Shown here piece by piece: positions 10,617 to 19,444 of a stretch of 64,000 bases of DNA. Each line of letters begins with the position of its first letter. The first letter of the stretch is position 1. Origin of the DNA: Candidatus Cryptobacteroides intestinavium (GTDB taxonomy: Bacteria > Bacteroidota > Bacteroidia > Bacteroidales > UBA932). The stretch lies in assembly GCA_017694845.1 (NCBI GenBank), contig JADIMI010000061.1:1-64000 (forward strand), written 5' to 3'. A program made the position numbers and the translations under genes. A model generated the notes under the pieces. That model saw only the letters and a program-made list of their open reading frames with translations. It was not told the origin of the DNA and ran no database searches.

Positions 10617-11684
10617 CTACCTGACCTTGACAGCCAGAGGGAAGGTCGCATCATACCCGAACTGATATACAGGAAGGCGGGAATTGAGCAGTTCACCCGT
10701 ACCATCCGTCAGCTTGAGAGTGCACACCATCGGGACTCTGTACATTGCATAGATCACATCCTTTGAAAGTTTCTTTTCATCAGACTTCTTCTCTATAGGG
10801 TTCGCCGGTTCCGGCACAGGGGCAGGGGTTATCTCCAATACGACAGGTTTTCCGGACAGATTGTCGGCAGGCAGGATACCTTCCGTATCAGAGAGTCTGA
10901 AAGCCACATACATAGTCCTCCCCTTTTCCGGGACGACGTCACACCTCATCCTCTGGACACTTTTCTCAGAATAGCCTGTAAACATAGTCATATATTCCTT
11001 CTCGAGCCTTGTGATCTCCGCCACCGCAGCCCCCATCGCCTCTCCGCTGTATGTCGCATCGGTGTCGCCCGTTATTATCTGTATCCTCTTCCTGCGCAGC
11101 TCGAAGATAAGCGACGCCGTCTCGGCCGCCTTCTTCTCAGGAGTCTTTGCAACCATCATTTCCTGCTGTACGGCGACGCGCGTGTAGGCGGACTCATCCT
11201 TGACATTGCGATAAAGGGTGGTCGACTCGGATGCCACGTTGGAAATAAGGCCGTTCCCCGCGAAACTCCCTTCGAGATCGACAGGGAAACGCCATATCGA
11301 CTCATCCCCGTATGCCCCATCCGACACCGAGACGAGCCCGCAGGATGTCAGCTTAAGGAATGAGGCATCGACTCCCTGGGCGCCGACCTTCAGAAGATAG
11401 CGGGAAGACTGGTCAGCCTCTATGTAAGGAGTCATCTTCACCTCCGTGAGACGGTATGCCGTCCAGTCTTTCTGCTGGACATCTATCCCGAGATATTTCT
11501 TCGCATACGCGGCGTATGGACCGGCGTGGAAGATCTCTCTTTCCGCTTCTATATCAAACGATATGGAAGTCATCGGAAGACAATAGGACACGGTCCCCGG
11601 AACATCGGGACTTTCAGATTCCTGGGCGGCCGCCGAGAGACACAGCGCCGACACAAGAGCCGGAACAATCAGAATTCTTTTCAT
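10617..11684 (-). CDS. DUF4831 family protein
   Basis: ~355 aa signal-peptide protein with the recognisable Bacteroidota DUF4831 sequence pattern; start at MKRILIVPAL. Confidence 0.75.
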   Translation of the reverse strand: MKRILIVPALVSALCLSAAAQESESPDVPGTVSYCLPMTSISFDIEAEREIFHAGPYAAYAKKYLGIDVQQKDWTAYRLTEVKMTPYIEADQSSRYLLKVGAQGVDASFLKLTSCGLVSVSDGAYGDESIWRFPVDLEGSFAGNGLISNVASESTTLYRNVKDESAYTRVAVQQEMMVAKTPEKKAAETASLIFELRRKRIQIITGDTDATYSGEAMGAAVAEITRLEKEYMTMFTGYSEKSVQRMRCDVVPEKGRTMYVAFRLSDTEGILPADNLSGKPVVLEITPAPVPEPANPIEKKSDEKKLSKDVIYAMYRVPMVCTLKLTDGTGELLNSRLPVYQFGYDATFPLAVKVR

Positions 11685-11835
11685 ATCAGTAACCATTGGT
11701 CTGCAAATATATCAAATTTAGGTCAGATTTTCGATTGTCTTGCATTTTTATTACCTTTGTCGGCCGCACATAATGCCGGCATTCAGCCAGAGCTGGCTGC
11801 ATAACCCGAACAATAAACTACAAATCTGATAAACT

Positions 11836-13512
11836 ATGTTCAAAAACCAACCTAAGGGGCTGTTTGCCCTGGCGCTCGCCAACACGGGAGAAAGGTTCGG
11901 CTACTACACTATGCTGGCGATCTTCCTCCTGTTCATTCAGGCGAAATTCGGGTTTGACGCTGCCGTCGCGACCCAGATCTATTCAATCTTCCTTGCAGGA
12001 GTCTACTTTATGCCGCTGTTCGGGGGTATGCTTGCCGACAGGATCGGATTCGGCCGCTGCGTCACACTGGGAATAGCGGTGATGTTCCTCGGATACCTCT
12101 GCCTTGCCATACCTACCGGCGCAGATACAATGGGGAAAGTGATGATGTTCGGAGCCCTCGCCCTGATCGCCGTCGGGACCGGACTGTTCAAAGGTAACCT
12201 GCAGGTAATGGTGGGCAACCTCTACGATGATCCGAAATATGCGGACAAGAGGGATTCCGCCTTCAGCCTTTTCTATATGGCTATCAATATAGGTGCAATG
12301 TTCGCCCCTTCAATGGCAAAGGCCGTGACAAATTTCTTCCTCGGGAAGAGCGGGCTGTTCTATGATGCCAATATCCCGGCGATCGCACACCAGATACTGG
12401 ATGGGAATATGGAGAACGCAGACAAGCTGACCGCGTTGATGGGCTCGATGTCAGGAGCTGCAGGAATGGATGTCACCCAGTTCAGCAGTATGTATATCGA
12501 AAAGCTCTCGACCGCATATAACTACGGTTTCGGAGTGGCTTGCATCTCGCTGATTGTGTCGGTTCTCATCTACTTCAGCTGCCGCAGCTGGTTCAAGCAT
12601 GCCGATGTCAATGCCAAGCAGCTTGCAAAGGCAGCCGGCGGATCCGCAGCCAGACCGGCCGAGCCTGAACTTTCAAAGGAACAGACAAAGAGCCGTATCA
12701 CAGCCCTTCTGCTTGTGTTCGCTGTCGTGATCTTCTTCTGGATGGCCTTCCATCAGAACGGTGCCACGCTTACAATCTTCGCAAGGGACTACACTTCTCA
12801 CGATGTATTCGGACTCACAAGGATAGGGTTCAATATCTGGAGTCTTGCCCTGATCGCTGTCTCCATCTATACCCTGTTCAACATTTTCCAGTCAGAAAGC
12901 AGGAAAGGCAGGATAATATCAGGCATATTGACAGCAGCCCTCTGGGGCGGGGCGTACGCCCTCTATGCAGGAATGCCTGAACCGGTGAAGATCCAGCCAT
13001 CCGACTTCCAGCAGTTCAATCCGTTCTTCGTAGTCGCCCTCACACCTGTCTCCCTCGCCATCTTCGGAGCTCTGGCTAAAAAAGACAGGGAGCCATCCGC
13101 ACCGCGCAAGATCGGTATGGGTATGCTTGTGGCTGCGATAGGATTCCTCATTATGACAATAGGATCTATGGGACTTGCATCACCGAAGGAGCTCGGAGGA
13201 GCGGTAAGCGACACCCTCGTCTCTCCTAACTGGCTGATATCCACATACCTCGTCCTGACTTTCGCTGAACTGCTGCTCTCCCCTATGGGCATATCGTTCG
13301 TATCGAAGGTCGCCCCTCCTAAATACAAGGGCGCGATGATGGGCTGCTGGTTCGCCGCCACCGCGATAGGAAACTATCTGGTATCCATCCCGGGACTGCT
13401 CTGGAACAAGATCCCTCTCTGGGGTGTATGGAGCGTACTCATCGCCCTGTGCCTGGTTTCAGCCATCTTCATATTCTCGATAATGAAGAAGCTCGAGTCA
13501 GCTACGAAATAA
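11836..13512 (+). CDS. POT-family peptide MFS transporter
   Basis: GERFGYYTMLAIFLLF N-terminus and ~12 TM pattern typical of DtpT/PTR2 transporters. Confidence 0.9.
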   Translation: MFKNQPKGLFALALANTGERFGYYTMLAIFLLFIQAKFGFDAAVATQIYSIFLAGVYFMPLFGGMLADRIGFGRCVTLGIAVMFLGYLCLAIPTGADTMGKVMMFGALALIAVGTGLFKGNLQVMVGNLYDDPKYADKRDSAFSLFYMAINIGAMFAPSMAKAVTNFFLGKSGLFYDANIPAIAHQILDGNMENADKLTALMGSMSGAAGMDVTQFSSMYIEKLSTAYNYGFGVACISLIVSVLIYFSCRSWFKHADVNAKQLAKAAGGSAARPAEPELSKEQTKSRITALLLVFAVVIFFWMAFHQNGATLTIFARDYTSHDVFGLTRIGFNIWSLALIAVSIYTLFNIFQSESRKGRIISGILTAALWGGAYALYAGMPEPVKIQPSDFQQFNPFFVVALTPVSLAIFGALAKKDREPSAPRKIGMGMLVAAIGFLIMTIGSMGLASPKELGGAVSDTLVSPNWLISTYLVLTFAELLLSPMGISFVSKVAPPKYKGAMMGCWFAATAIGNYLVSIPGLLWNKIPLWGVWSVLIALCLVSAIFIFSIMKKLESATK

Positions 13513-13541
13513 CCGTTGCAGTCAACATATTGCAATATAAC

Positions 13542-13590
13542 GATATCCCCGGTGCATCTTCGATGACGACCGGGGATATCTTTGTTGTAT
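13542..13590 (+). terminator. strong hairpin terminator between the POT gene and leuB
   Basis: GATATCCCCGGT...ACCGGGGATATC stem followed by TTTGTTGT. Confidence 0.7.
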
Positions 13591-13636
13591 CAGAATGACT
13601 GACAGTGATTCTATTGATACCGTAAAGGAATGCGTC

Positions 13637-14707
13637 TCAGGCTGCAGAGACTCTCGAGGCTATGTATGAGCCTACCGCCGACGTGCCGTGGCTGCTGCCC
13701 GGAATTATATCCGGAGTACAGATACCGTTGCCGACAGCATCATCGCACGCGGCTCTGACCGCATCCGCCTCCGGCTTCATACCGAAGGCATCCTCCAGCA
13801 TCATTGCAGCCGAGAGGATAGTGGCTACAGGATTGGCTATGTCCTTGCCCGCCCCTTGAGGGAAAGAACCGTGGATAGGTTCGAACAGGCTCTTCCCCGA
13901 ACCGAATGACGCAGACGGGAGCAGGCCTATCGAGCCGTTTATGACTCCCGAGACATCGCTTAGTATATCTCCGAACATATTCTCGGTCAGAATGACATCG
14001 AACGACTTCGGATCTGAAACCATCTTCATGGCGGCATTGTCCACATACAGACAGTCCAGGGCTATGTCGGGAAAAGAGGTTTTCTGCATAGCTGTCACCA
14101 CTTCCCTCCATAGACGCGATGTCGCGAGCACATTTGCCTTGTCCACAAGGGTGACCCGCCCTCTCCGACGTCTTGCATATCCGAATGCTGTTTCCGCGAC
14201 CCGTCTTATCTCCCCGGCGGAATACACACAAGTGTCGAACGCCCTGTCTCCTGCCTCGCTACGACCCCTCGGCTCACCGAAATATATTCCGCCGGTAAGT
14301 TCCCTCACCACGACAAAATCACTTCCTTCCACGATATCATTCTTTAGAGGGGAAGCATCCAGGAGACTGGCGTACGGTCTGACCGGACGGATATTCGCAT
14401 AAAGCCCGAGTGACTTCCTCATTTTCAGAAGCCCCTGTTCCGGCCTGACCTTCGCGGATGGATCGCTGTCATATCTCGGATCCCCTATCGCACCGAACAG
14501 GATGGCATCCGATTCCATACAGATCCGGTGGGTAGTATCCGGATACGGCTCCCCGCAGCTGTCGATCGCTGCAGCTCCGATGTCTGCATATCTGTAAATG
14601 AATTCATGCGAATACCTTTCCGCGACTGCATCAAGCACCTTCACCGCCTGAGATATTATTTCCGGGCCTATTCCGTCTCCCGGGAGCACTGCTATCGTCT
14701 TTTTCAT
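13637..14707 (-). CDS. leuB: 3-isopropylmalate dehydrogenase
   Basis: AVLPGDGIGPEII; RELTGGIYFGEPRG; FEPIHGSFPQGAGKDIANP. Confidence 0.96.
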   Translation of the reverse strand: MKKTIAVLPGDGIGPEIISQAVKVLDAVAERYSHEFIYRYADIGAAAIDSCGEPYPDTTHRICMESDAILFGAIGDPRYDSDPSAKVRPEQGLLKMRKSLGLYANIRPVRPYASLLDASPLKNDIVEGSDFVVVRELTGGIYFGEPRGRSEAGDRAFDTCVYSAGEIRRVAETAFGYARRRRGRVTLVDKANVLATSRLWREVVTAMQKTSFPDIALDCLYVDNAAMKMVSDPKSFDVILTENMFGDILSDVSGVINGSIGLLPSASFGSGKSLFEPIHGSFPQGAGKDIANPVATILSAAMMLEDAFGMKPEADAVRAACDDAVGNGICTPDIIPGSSHGTSAVGSYIASRVSAA

Positions 14708-14745
14708 TGTATCAAAAATATAAAACTTCCTTATGTTCCGGATGG

Positions 14746-15360
14746 CTACCGGTGTCTCTCCTCATATTCGACAATTCTGTCCTTATGCGCCAGAAGGTAG
14801 TCGATATCCGAATACCCCTTGAGCAGGCACTCCTTCTTGTATCCGTTTATGCTGAACCGCTCCGTCCCTGCTCCTTCTGCCGAAATTGTCTGGGCAGGCA
14901 GATCAATGTCCACCGCAAGCGTATGGTCAGCCTCCATTGCCGCCATCAGCGATGCAAGGAAATCGCTGCTTACCTGTACCGGCAGCAAAGCGTTGTTAAG
15001 GGCGTTGTTCCTGAATATGTCGGCGAACGAGGATGACACTACAGCCATAAAACCGGCATCCGCTATCGCCCAGGCGGCATGCTCACGGCTGGAGCCGCAG
15101 CCGAAATTGTCTCCGGCCACAAGTATGCATCTCCCGGAGGATCCGCCGGCCTCCTTTTCCGGACAGCACAGCTGCCGGTCTATGATATTGTTCCGGACCG
15201 GGCTGCCATCCGCGGCATACCTCCAGTCGTAGAAAAGCTTCTTCCCGAACCCTTCCCGCGAGGTTGTCTTGAGAAACCGCGCCGGGATTATCTGGTCAGT
15301 GTCGATATTGGCTGTCGGCACAAGGACAGCCGGAGAATGTATTGTCACTATTTTCCGCAT
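14746..15360 (-). CDS. leuD: 3-isopropylmalate dehydratase small subunit
   Basis: NIDTDQIIPARFLKTT; GDNFGCGSSREHA. Confidence 0.96.
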   Translation of the reverse strand: MRKIVTIHSPAVLVPTANIDTDQIIPARFLKTTSREGFGKKLFYDWRYAADGSPVRNNIIDRQLCCPEKEAGGSSGRCILVAGDNFGCGSSREHAAWAIADAGFMAVVSSSFADIFRNNALNNALLPVQVSSDFLASLMAAMEADHTLAVDIDLPAQTISAEGAGTERFSINGYKKECLLKGYSDIDYLLAHKDRIVEYEERHR

Positions 15361-15361
15361 A

Positions 15362-16822
15362 TCATTCAGTCTTATGGTCTATTTCTCTTCCTGGATCTTC
15401 CGCGGCGTCCATAATGACAGGAAGGGAGATCCGGCCTGTCACGGCAGCCTCCGCCGCTACAAGAGGGCCTGCAAGGATCGTCCTTGCACCGTACCCCTGC
15501 CGGCCTTCGAAATTACGGTTGGACGTAGAGACGGCATATTTACCCTCGGGTATCTTGTCCGCATTCATCGCCAGGCACGCAGAACAGCCCGGCTGCCTCA
15601 GTTCAAATCCTGCCGATCTAAGGATTTCACCTATCCCCTCCTCCTCGATCATCTTCTCTACCTGTTTAGACCCGGGCACCAGCCATACCGTGACCCCATC
15701 AGCCTTTCTTCTGCCCTTGATGGCGGATGCGAAGGCCCTGAAATCCTCTATGCGGCCGTTGGTGCAGCTTCCGAGAAAGACATAGTCAATACCGAAACCT
15801 TCCAGTCTCTGCCCCCTGCTGAACCCCATATACGACAGGGCCTTGTCGAAACTGGCGTCATCGCACCCGACGGCAGAATCCGGTATGGCGGAATCCACCG
15901 GCATCCCCATCCCGGGATTGGTCCCGTATGTAATCATAGGCGGTATGTCGGCCGCATCGAACCTGTATTCCTTGTCGAAGACAGCATCTTCATCTGTATA
16001 GAGCCGTCTCCACTTCTCCACACATATATCGAATTCCTCTCCGGATGGAGCGAATCGACGGCCTTCAATATACCGGAACGTCGTCTCATCAGGGGCGACA
16101 AGGCCGCCTTTCGCACCCATCTCTATACTCATATTGCAGACAGTCATTCTGCCTTCCATACTCATATTGCGGAACACCTCGCCAGCATATTCCACAAAAC
16201 ATCCTGTACATCCTCCCGTACCGAGCCGCGAAATTATATAGAGGATGACATCTTTCGGAGTCACTCCCTTGCGCAGCTTCCCATCGACGGTTATCCTCGC
16301 CTGCCGGGGCCTGGCCTGCATAAGGCACTGCGTGGCGAACACCATCTCCACCTCGCTTGTCCCAATGCCGAAAGCGATGTTGCCGAACGCTCCGTGCGTG
16401 GCGGTGTGGCTGTCTCCGCACACCACAGTCTGGCCGCACAGGACAATCCCCTGCTCCGGACCCATCACGTGAACTATTCCGTTGCCGGGATCGCCGAGCG
16501 GGAAATAACGGATACCGTTGGCGGCAGTGTTTCCCGCAAGGGCGGCCACAGCCTCCGCAGATGCAGGGTCCTCTATCGGTCTGTCCTGATGCAGAGTAGG
16601 GGTATTATGGTCACACGTCGCAAACGTACGTTCCGGACGGAACACCTTCATTCCCTTGTCCTTCAATGCGTTGAAAGCCTGGGGAGAAGTCACCTCGTGA
16701 ATAAGGTGACGGTCAATGTAAAGCACATCGGGGCCATCAGGTATCTCCATGACCATATGGCTGTCCCATATCTTGTCAAACAGCGTCTGTCCCATAATGT
16801 CAGAGAATCTTGGATATTGCAT
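15362..16822 (-). CDS. leuC: 3-isopropylmalate dehydratase large subunit
   Basis: [49 protein letters not shown]. Confidence 0.96.
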   Translation of the reverse strand: MQYPRFSDIMGQTLFDKIWDSHMVMEIPDGPDVLYIDRHLIHEVTSPQAFNALKDKGMKVFRPERTFATCDHNTPTLHQDRPIEDPASAEAVAALAGNTAANGIRYFPLGDPGNGIVHVMGPEQGIVLCGQTVVCGDSHTATHGAFGNIAFGIGTSEVEMVFATQCLMQARPRQARITVDGKLRKGVTPKDVILYIISRLGTGGCTGCFVEYAGEVFRNMSMEGRMTVCNMSIEMGAKGGLVAPDETTFRYIEGRRFAPSGEEFDICVEKWRRLYTDEDAVFDKEYRFDAADIPPMITYGTNPGMGMPVDSAIPDSAVGCDDASFDKALSYMGFSRGQRLEGFGIDYVFLGSCTNGRIEDFRAFASAIKGRRKADGVTVWLVPGSKQVEKMIEEEGIGEILRSAGFELRQPGCSACLAMNADKIPEGKYAVSTSNRNFEGRQGYGARTILAGPLVAAEAAVTGRISLPVIMDAAEDPGREIDHKTE

Positions 16823-18296
16823 TCACGTAGGCCTCGACGGAAGCCGTCACGATATCCGTGTTGGCCGAGAATCCGTAATAGATGTTCCCCCTGTTCTCTA
16901 TCTGAATATGTACCTTCCCGACATCATCCGTGCCTCTGGTAATAGCCTGAACAAGGAACTCCTCCAGAGTTATCTTTCTGTGCACCAGACTTTTCACAGC
17001 CTGGAACGCAGCATCTATAGGGCCGTTGCCGCTTGAAGTGGCCGTACATTCCTCCCCATCTATGACCAGCTTGACTGTCGCCATCGGGACAGCGTTCTTT
17101 CCGCAGACCACCTGCAGATATTTCAGCCGTATCTTCTGGGCGATCTTGTCCTGGGTGACACCGGCGAGCATCAGGAGGTCGGAATCATTGATCTCCTTCT
17201 TCGCATCAGCCAGCTGGAGGAACTTCTGATAGGATGCATCCAGCTCCTCTTTGCTCATCTCTATGCCCAGCCTCTGGAAATGATGCTTGAGGGCGGCCCT
17301 TCCGCTGCGCGCCGTCAGTTCTATAGTGGAATCGTTCACTCCTACATCCGCCGGGTCAATGATCTCATAGCTCTCCCTGTTCTTCAGCACCCCATCCTGA
17401 TGTATTCCTGAAGAATGGGCGAAGGCGTTACGTCCCACGATAGCCTTGTTCGGCTGGACAGGCATACGCATAAGAGTGGAGACAGAATGGGAGGCCTTGT
17501 TGAACATCCTGGACACGATATCCGTATATACAGGTATGTCCTTGCGGCATTTCACGGCCATCACCACCTCTTCCATGGCAGTGTTGCCGGCCCTCTCGCC
17601 TACACCGTTGACAGTCACCTCGACCTGACGGGCTCCGTTCATCACCCCGGCAAGGGTATTTGCCGTAGCCATACCGAGATCATTGTGGCAATGGGTGGAG
17701 ATTATGGCCTTGTCTATGTTGGGGACATTGTCGACCAGATACTTTATCTTGGCTCCGTACTCTTCCGGAAGACAGTAACCGGTTGTGTCCGGAATATTCA
17801 CCACTGTCGCCCCGGCCGCTATCACAGCCTCGACCACCCTTGCAAGGTACTCGTTCTCCGTCCTGCCGGCATCTTCTGCATAGAACTCCACATCATCCAC
17901 ATATTTCCTGGCATATTTCACCGCCGCGACCGCCCGCTGCAGAATCTCTTCCCTGTTTGAGTTGAACTTGTATCTTATATGATAGTCCGAAGTGCCTATC
18001 CCGGTATGGATCCTCGGCCGGCGCGCAAAATGCAGGGCATCGGCCGCCACATCGATATCCTTCTCCACCGCACGCGTCAGGGCGCAGATCGTGGATTCGG
18101 TGACAATCTTCGAAATCTCTACTATGGACTTGAAATCGCCCGGACTTGAAACGGGGAATCCGCACTCGATTATGTCCACCTTCATACTTTCAAGCAACTT
18201 TGCAAGTTCGATCTTCTCGATAGTGTTGAGCTGACACCCGGGGACCTGTTCCCCATCCCTCAACGTGGTGTCGAATACATAAAGCTTCTGATCCAT
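16800..18296 (-). CDS. leuA: 2-isopropylmalate synthase
   Basis: [29 protein letters not shown]; overlaps the leuC start by 23 nt. Confidence 0.96.
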   Translation of the reverse strand: MDQKLYVFDTTLRDGEQVPGCQLNTIEKIELAKLLESMKVDIIECGFPVSSPGDFKSIVEISKIVTESTICALTRAVEKDIDVAADALHFARRPRIHTGIGTSDYHIRYKFNSNREEILQRAVAAVKYARKYVDDVEFYAEDAGRTENEYLARVVEAVIAAGATVVNIPDTTGYCLPEEYGAKIKYLVDNVPNIDKAIISTHCHNDLGMATANTLAGVMNGARQVEVTVNGVGERAGNTAMEEVVMAVKCRKDIPVYTDIVSRMFNKASHSVSTLMRMPVQPNKAIVGRNAFAHSSGIHQDGVLKNRESYEIIDPADVGVNDSTIELTARSGRAALKHHFQRLGIEMSKEELDASYQKFLQLADAKKEINDSDLLMLAGVTQDKIAQKIRLKYLQVVCGKNAVPMATVKLVIDGEECTATSSGNGPIDAAFQAVKSLVHRKITLEEFLVQAITRGTDDVGKVHIQIENRGNIYYGFSANTDIVTASVEAYVNAISKIL

Positions 18297-18301
18297 ATCT
18301 T

Positions 18302-18337
18302 ATACAAAAAATGCCCTCCAGATGGACTCTGGAGGGC
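18302..18337 (-). terminator. intrinsic terminator (attenuator) in the leuA 5' leader
   Basis: Minus-strand GCCCTCCAGA-GTCCA-TCTGGAGGGC (perfect 10-bp stem, 5-nt loop) followed by ATTTTTTGT, just before the leuA ATG. Confidence 0.9.
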
Positions 18338-18377
18338 GGTGTTCATTCATATATTCCTATATGTGCAGACGGTACTG

Positions 18378-18470
18378 CTATGCACCTCTCACCCCTGGAG
18401 TCCTTTCAGCAAGATTCCATAGCAACAGAGATAGTAGTGAAAGCTGTCCGCGCATAATCATATCATTCAT
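18378..18470 (-). CDS. leuL: leu operon leader peptide candidate (30 aa)
   Basis: Manual translation MNDMIMRGQLSLLSLLLWNLAERTPGVRGA*; 7 Leu codons within 11 codons, upstream of an antiterminator/terminator. Confidence 0.8.
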   Translation of the reverse strand: MNDMIMRGQLSLLSLLLWNLAERTPGVRGA

Positions 18471-18531
18471 TTTCAGTCTCCGGACATACTGCAATCCGGC
18501 AGAACCGGGCCGTCCGGAAGAGAACCGGCAA

Positions 18532-18562
18532 CAAATTTATGAATTAAAAATATAAAAAGCAA
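18532..18562 (-). promoter_or_regulatory. Bacteroidota-type promoter of the leu operon
   Basis: Minus strand TTG-N20-TAAATTTG (-33/-7 consensus TTG...TAnnTTTG). Confidence 0.65.
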
Positions 18563-18593
18563 GAGCGGATGATCACACCGCCGTACCTGACGA

Positions 18594-19358
18594 TCATACC
18601 GGACGGTATGCCTTCAGCTCCTTTTCAAGCGACCTGCTGACCGGATATCCGGAACGCGCGGTCAGAGGGAAAGGATAAGTACGCACTGTCTTTCCGCGTA
18701 CAATCTCCACTGTCGCGAAATAGTCGGCACACAGATCTTCCAGAAGACGATGAAACCCGGGACCGTGGTCATGATGACGGAGATGGCAGAGCTCGTGCAG
18801 CATCACATAGTCCCTCAGGTGTTCAGGCACCTGCATCAGCCTGAGGTTGAGATTGATATTGTCCTTTGTCGAGCAGCTGCCCCAGTTGGATCTGTTGTTC
18901 TTGATCGCCAGACGGCCGTATACAAAGCCGTATCTTGCCGCAATGGAAGCAAGCCTCTCCGGAAGATATCGCCTCGCTTCACGGCGCAGGGCCTCCGTCA
19001 TTGCCGGATCGGGCCCGGCCGGAGGTACAGATACCGCCTTCTGCCTGGCCATCACCGACAACACCCACTGTCTCTTCGACAGCAGAAACATAACACCTGC
19101 CTCATAAGGCACATAATAAGGTACAGTCACGACAACGCCCCGCACCGGGTGGACCCTTATCGACACCCGCCTGCATCTCCTGCTCCTGCGCAGCATTATG
19201 TCCCCTATCTCGCTGTCTCTGTATATTTTTCCATCCATTTCCAGTTCCGTTTTCTCCGGTCTGTCCATATCACCGCACGTCCGTAGCGTACACTCCGACG
19301 GCTCCCACCAGGGCCGGCACAGCCGTTCAGCAGACAAAATTAAGAAGTGTATGCGCAT
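18594..19358 (-). CDS. YgjP-like M48/DUF45 family metallopeptidase
   Basis: VMLHELCHLRHHDHGPGFHRLLE zinc motif; SNWGSCSTKDNINLN. Confidence 0.85.
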   Translation of the reverse strand: MRIHFLILSAERLCRPWWEPSECTLRTCGDMDRPEKTELEMDGKIYRDSEIGDIMLRRSRRCRRVSIRVHPVRGVVVTVPYYVPYEAGVMFLLSKRQWVLSVMARQKAVSVPPAGPDPAMTEALRREARRYLPERLASIAARYGFVYGRLAIKNNRSNWGSCSTKDNINLNLRLMQVPEHLRDYVMLHELCHLRHHDHGPGFHRLLEDLCADYFATVEIVRGKTVRTYPFPLTARSGYPVSRSLEKELKAYRPV

Positions 19359-19444
19359 TTACAAATATTAGATGTATTTTTGTCTGCCAGACCGGCAGCT
19401 CCATATCAGACAAGACAGACGGACATTTTAACACACGTAATAAT

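Noticed and set aside
15269-16942. 557-aa + strand ORF antisense to leuC
   Set aside because: Shadow ORF opposite a clear leuC; composition (many R/H/P/S) and lack of motifs are typical of antisense frames in this GC-biased coding DNA.
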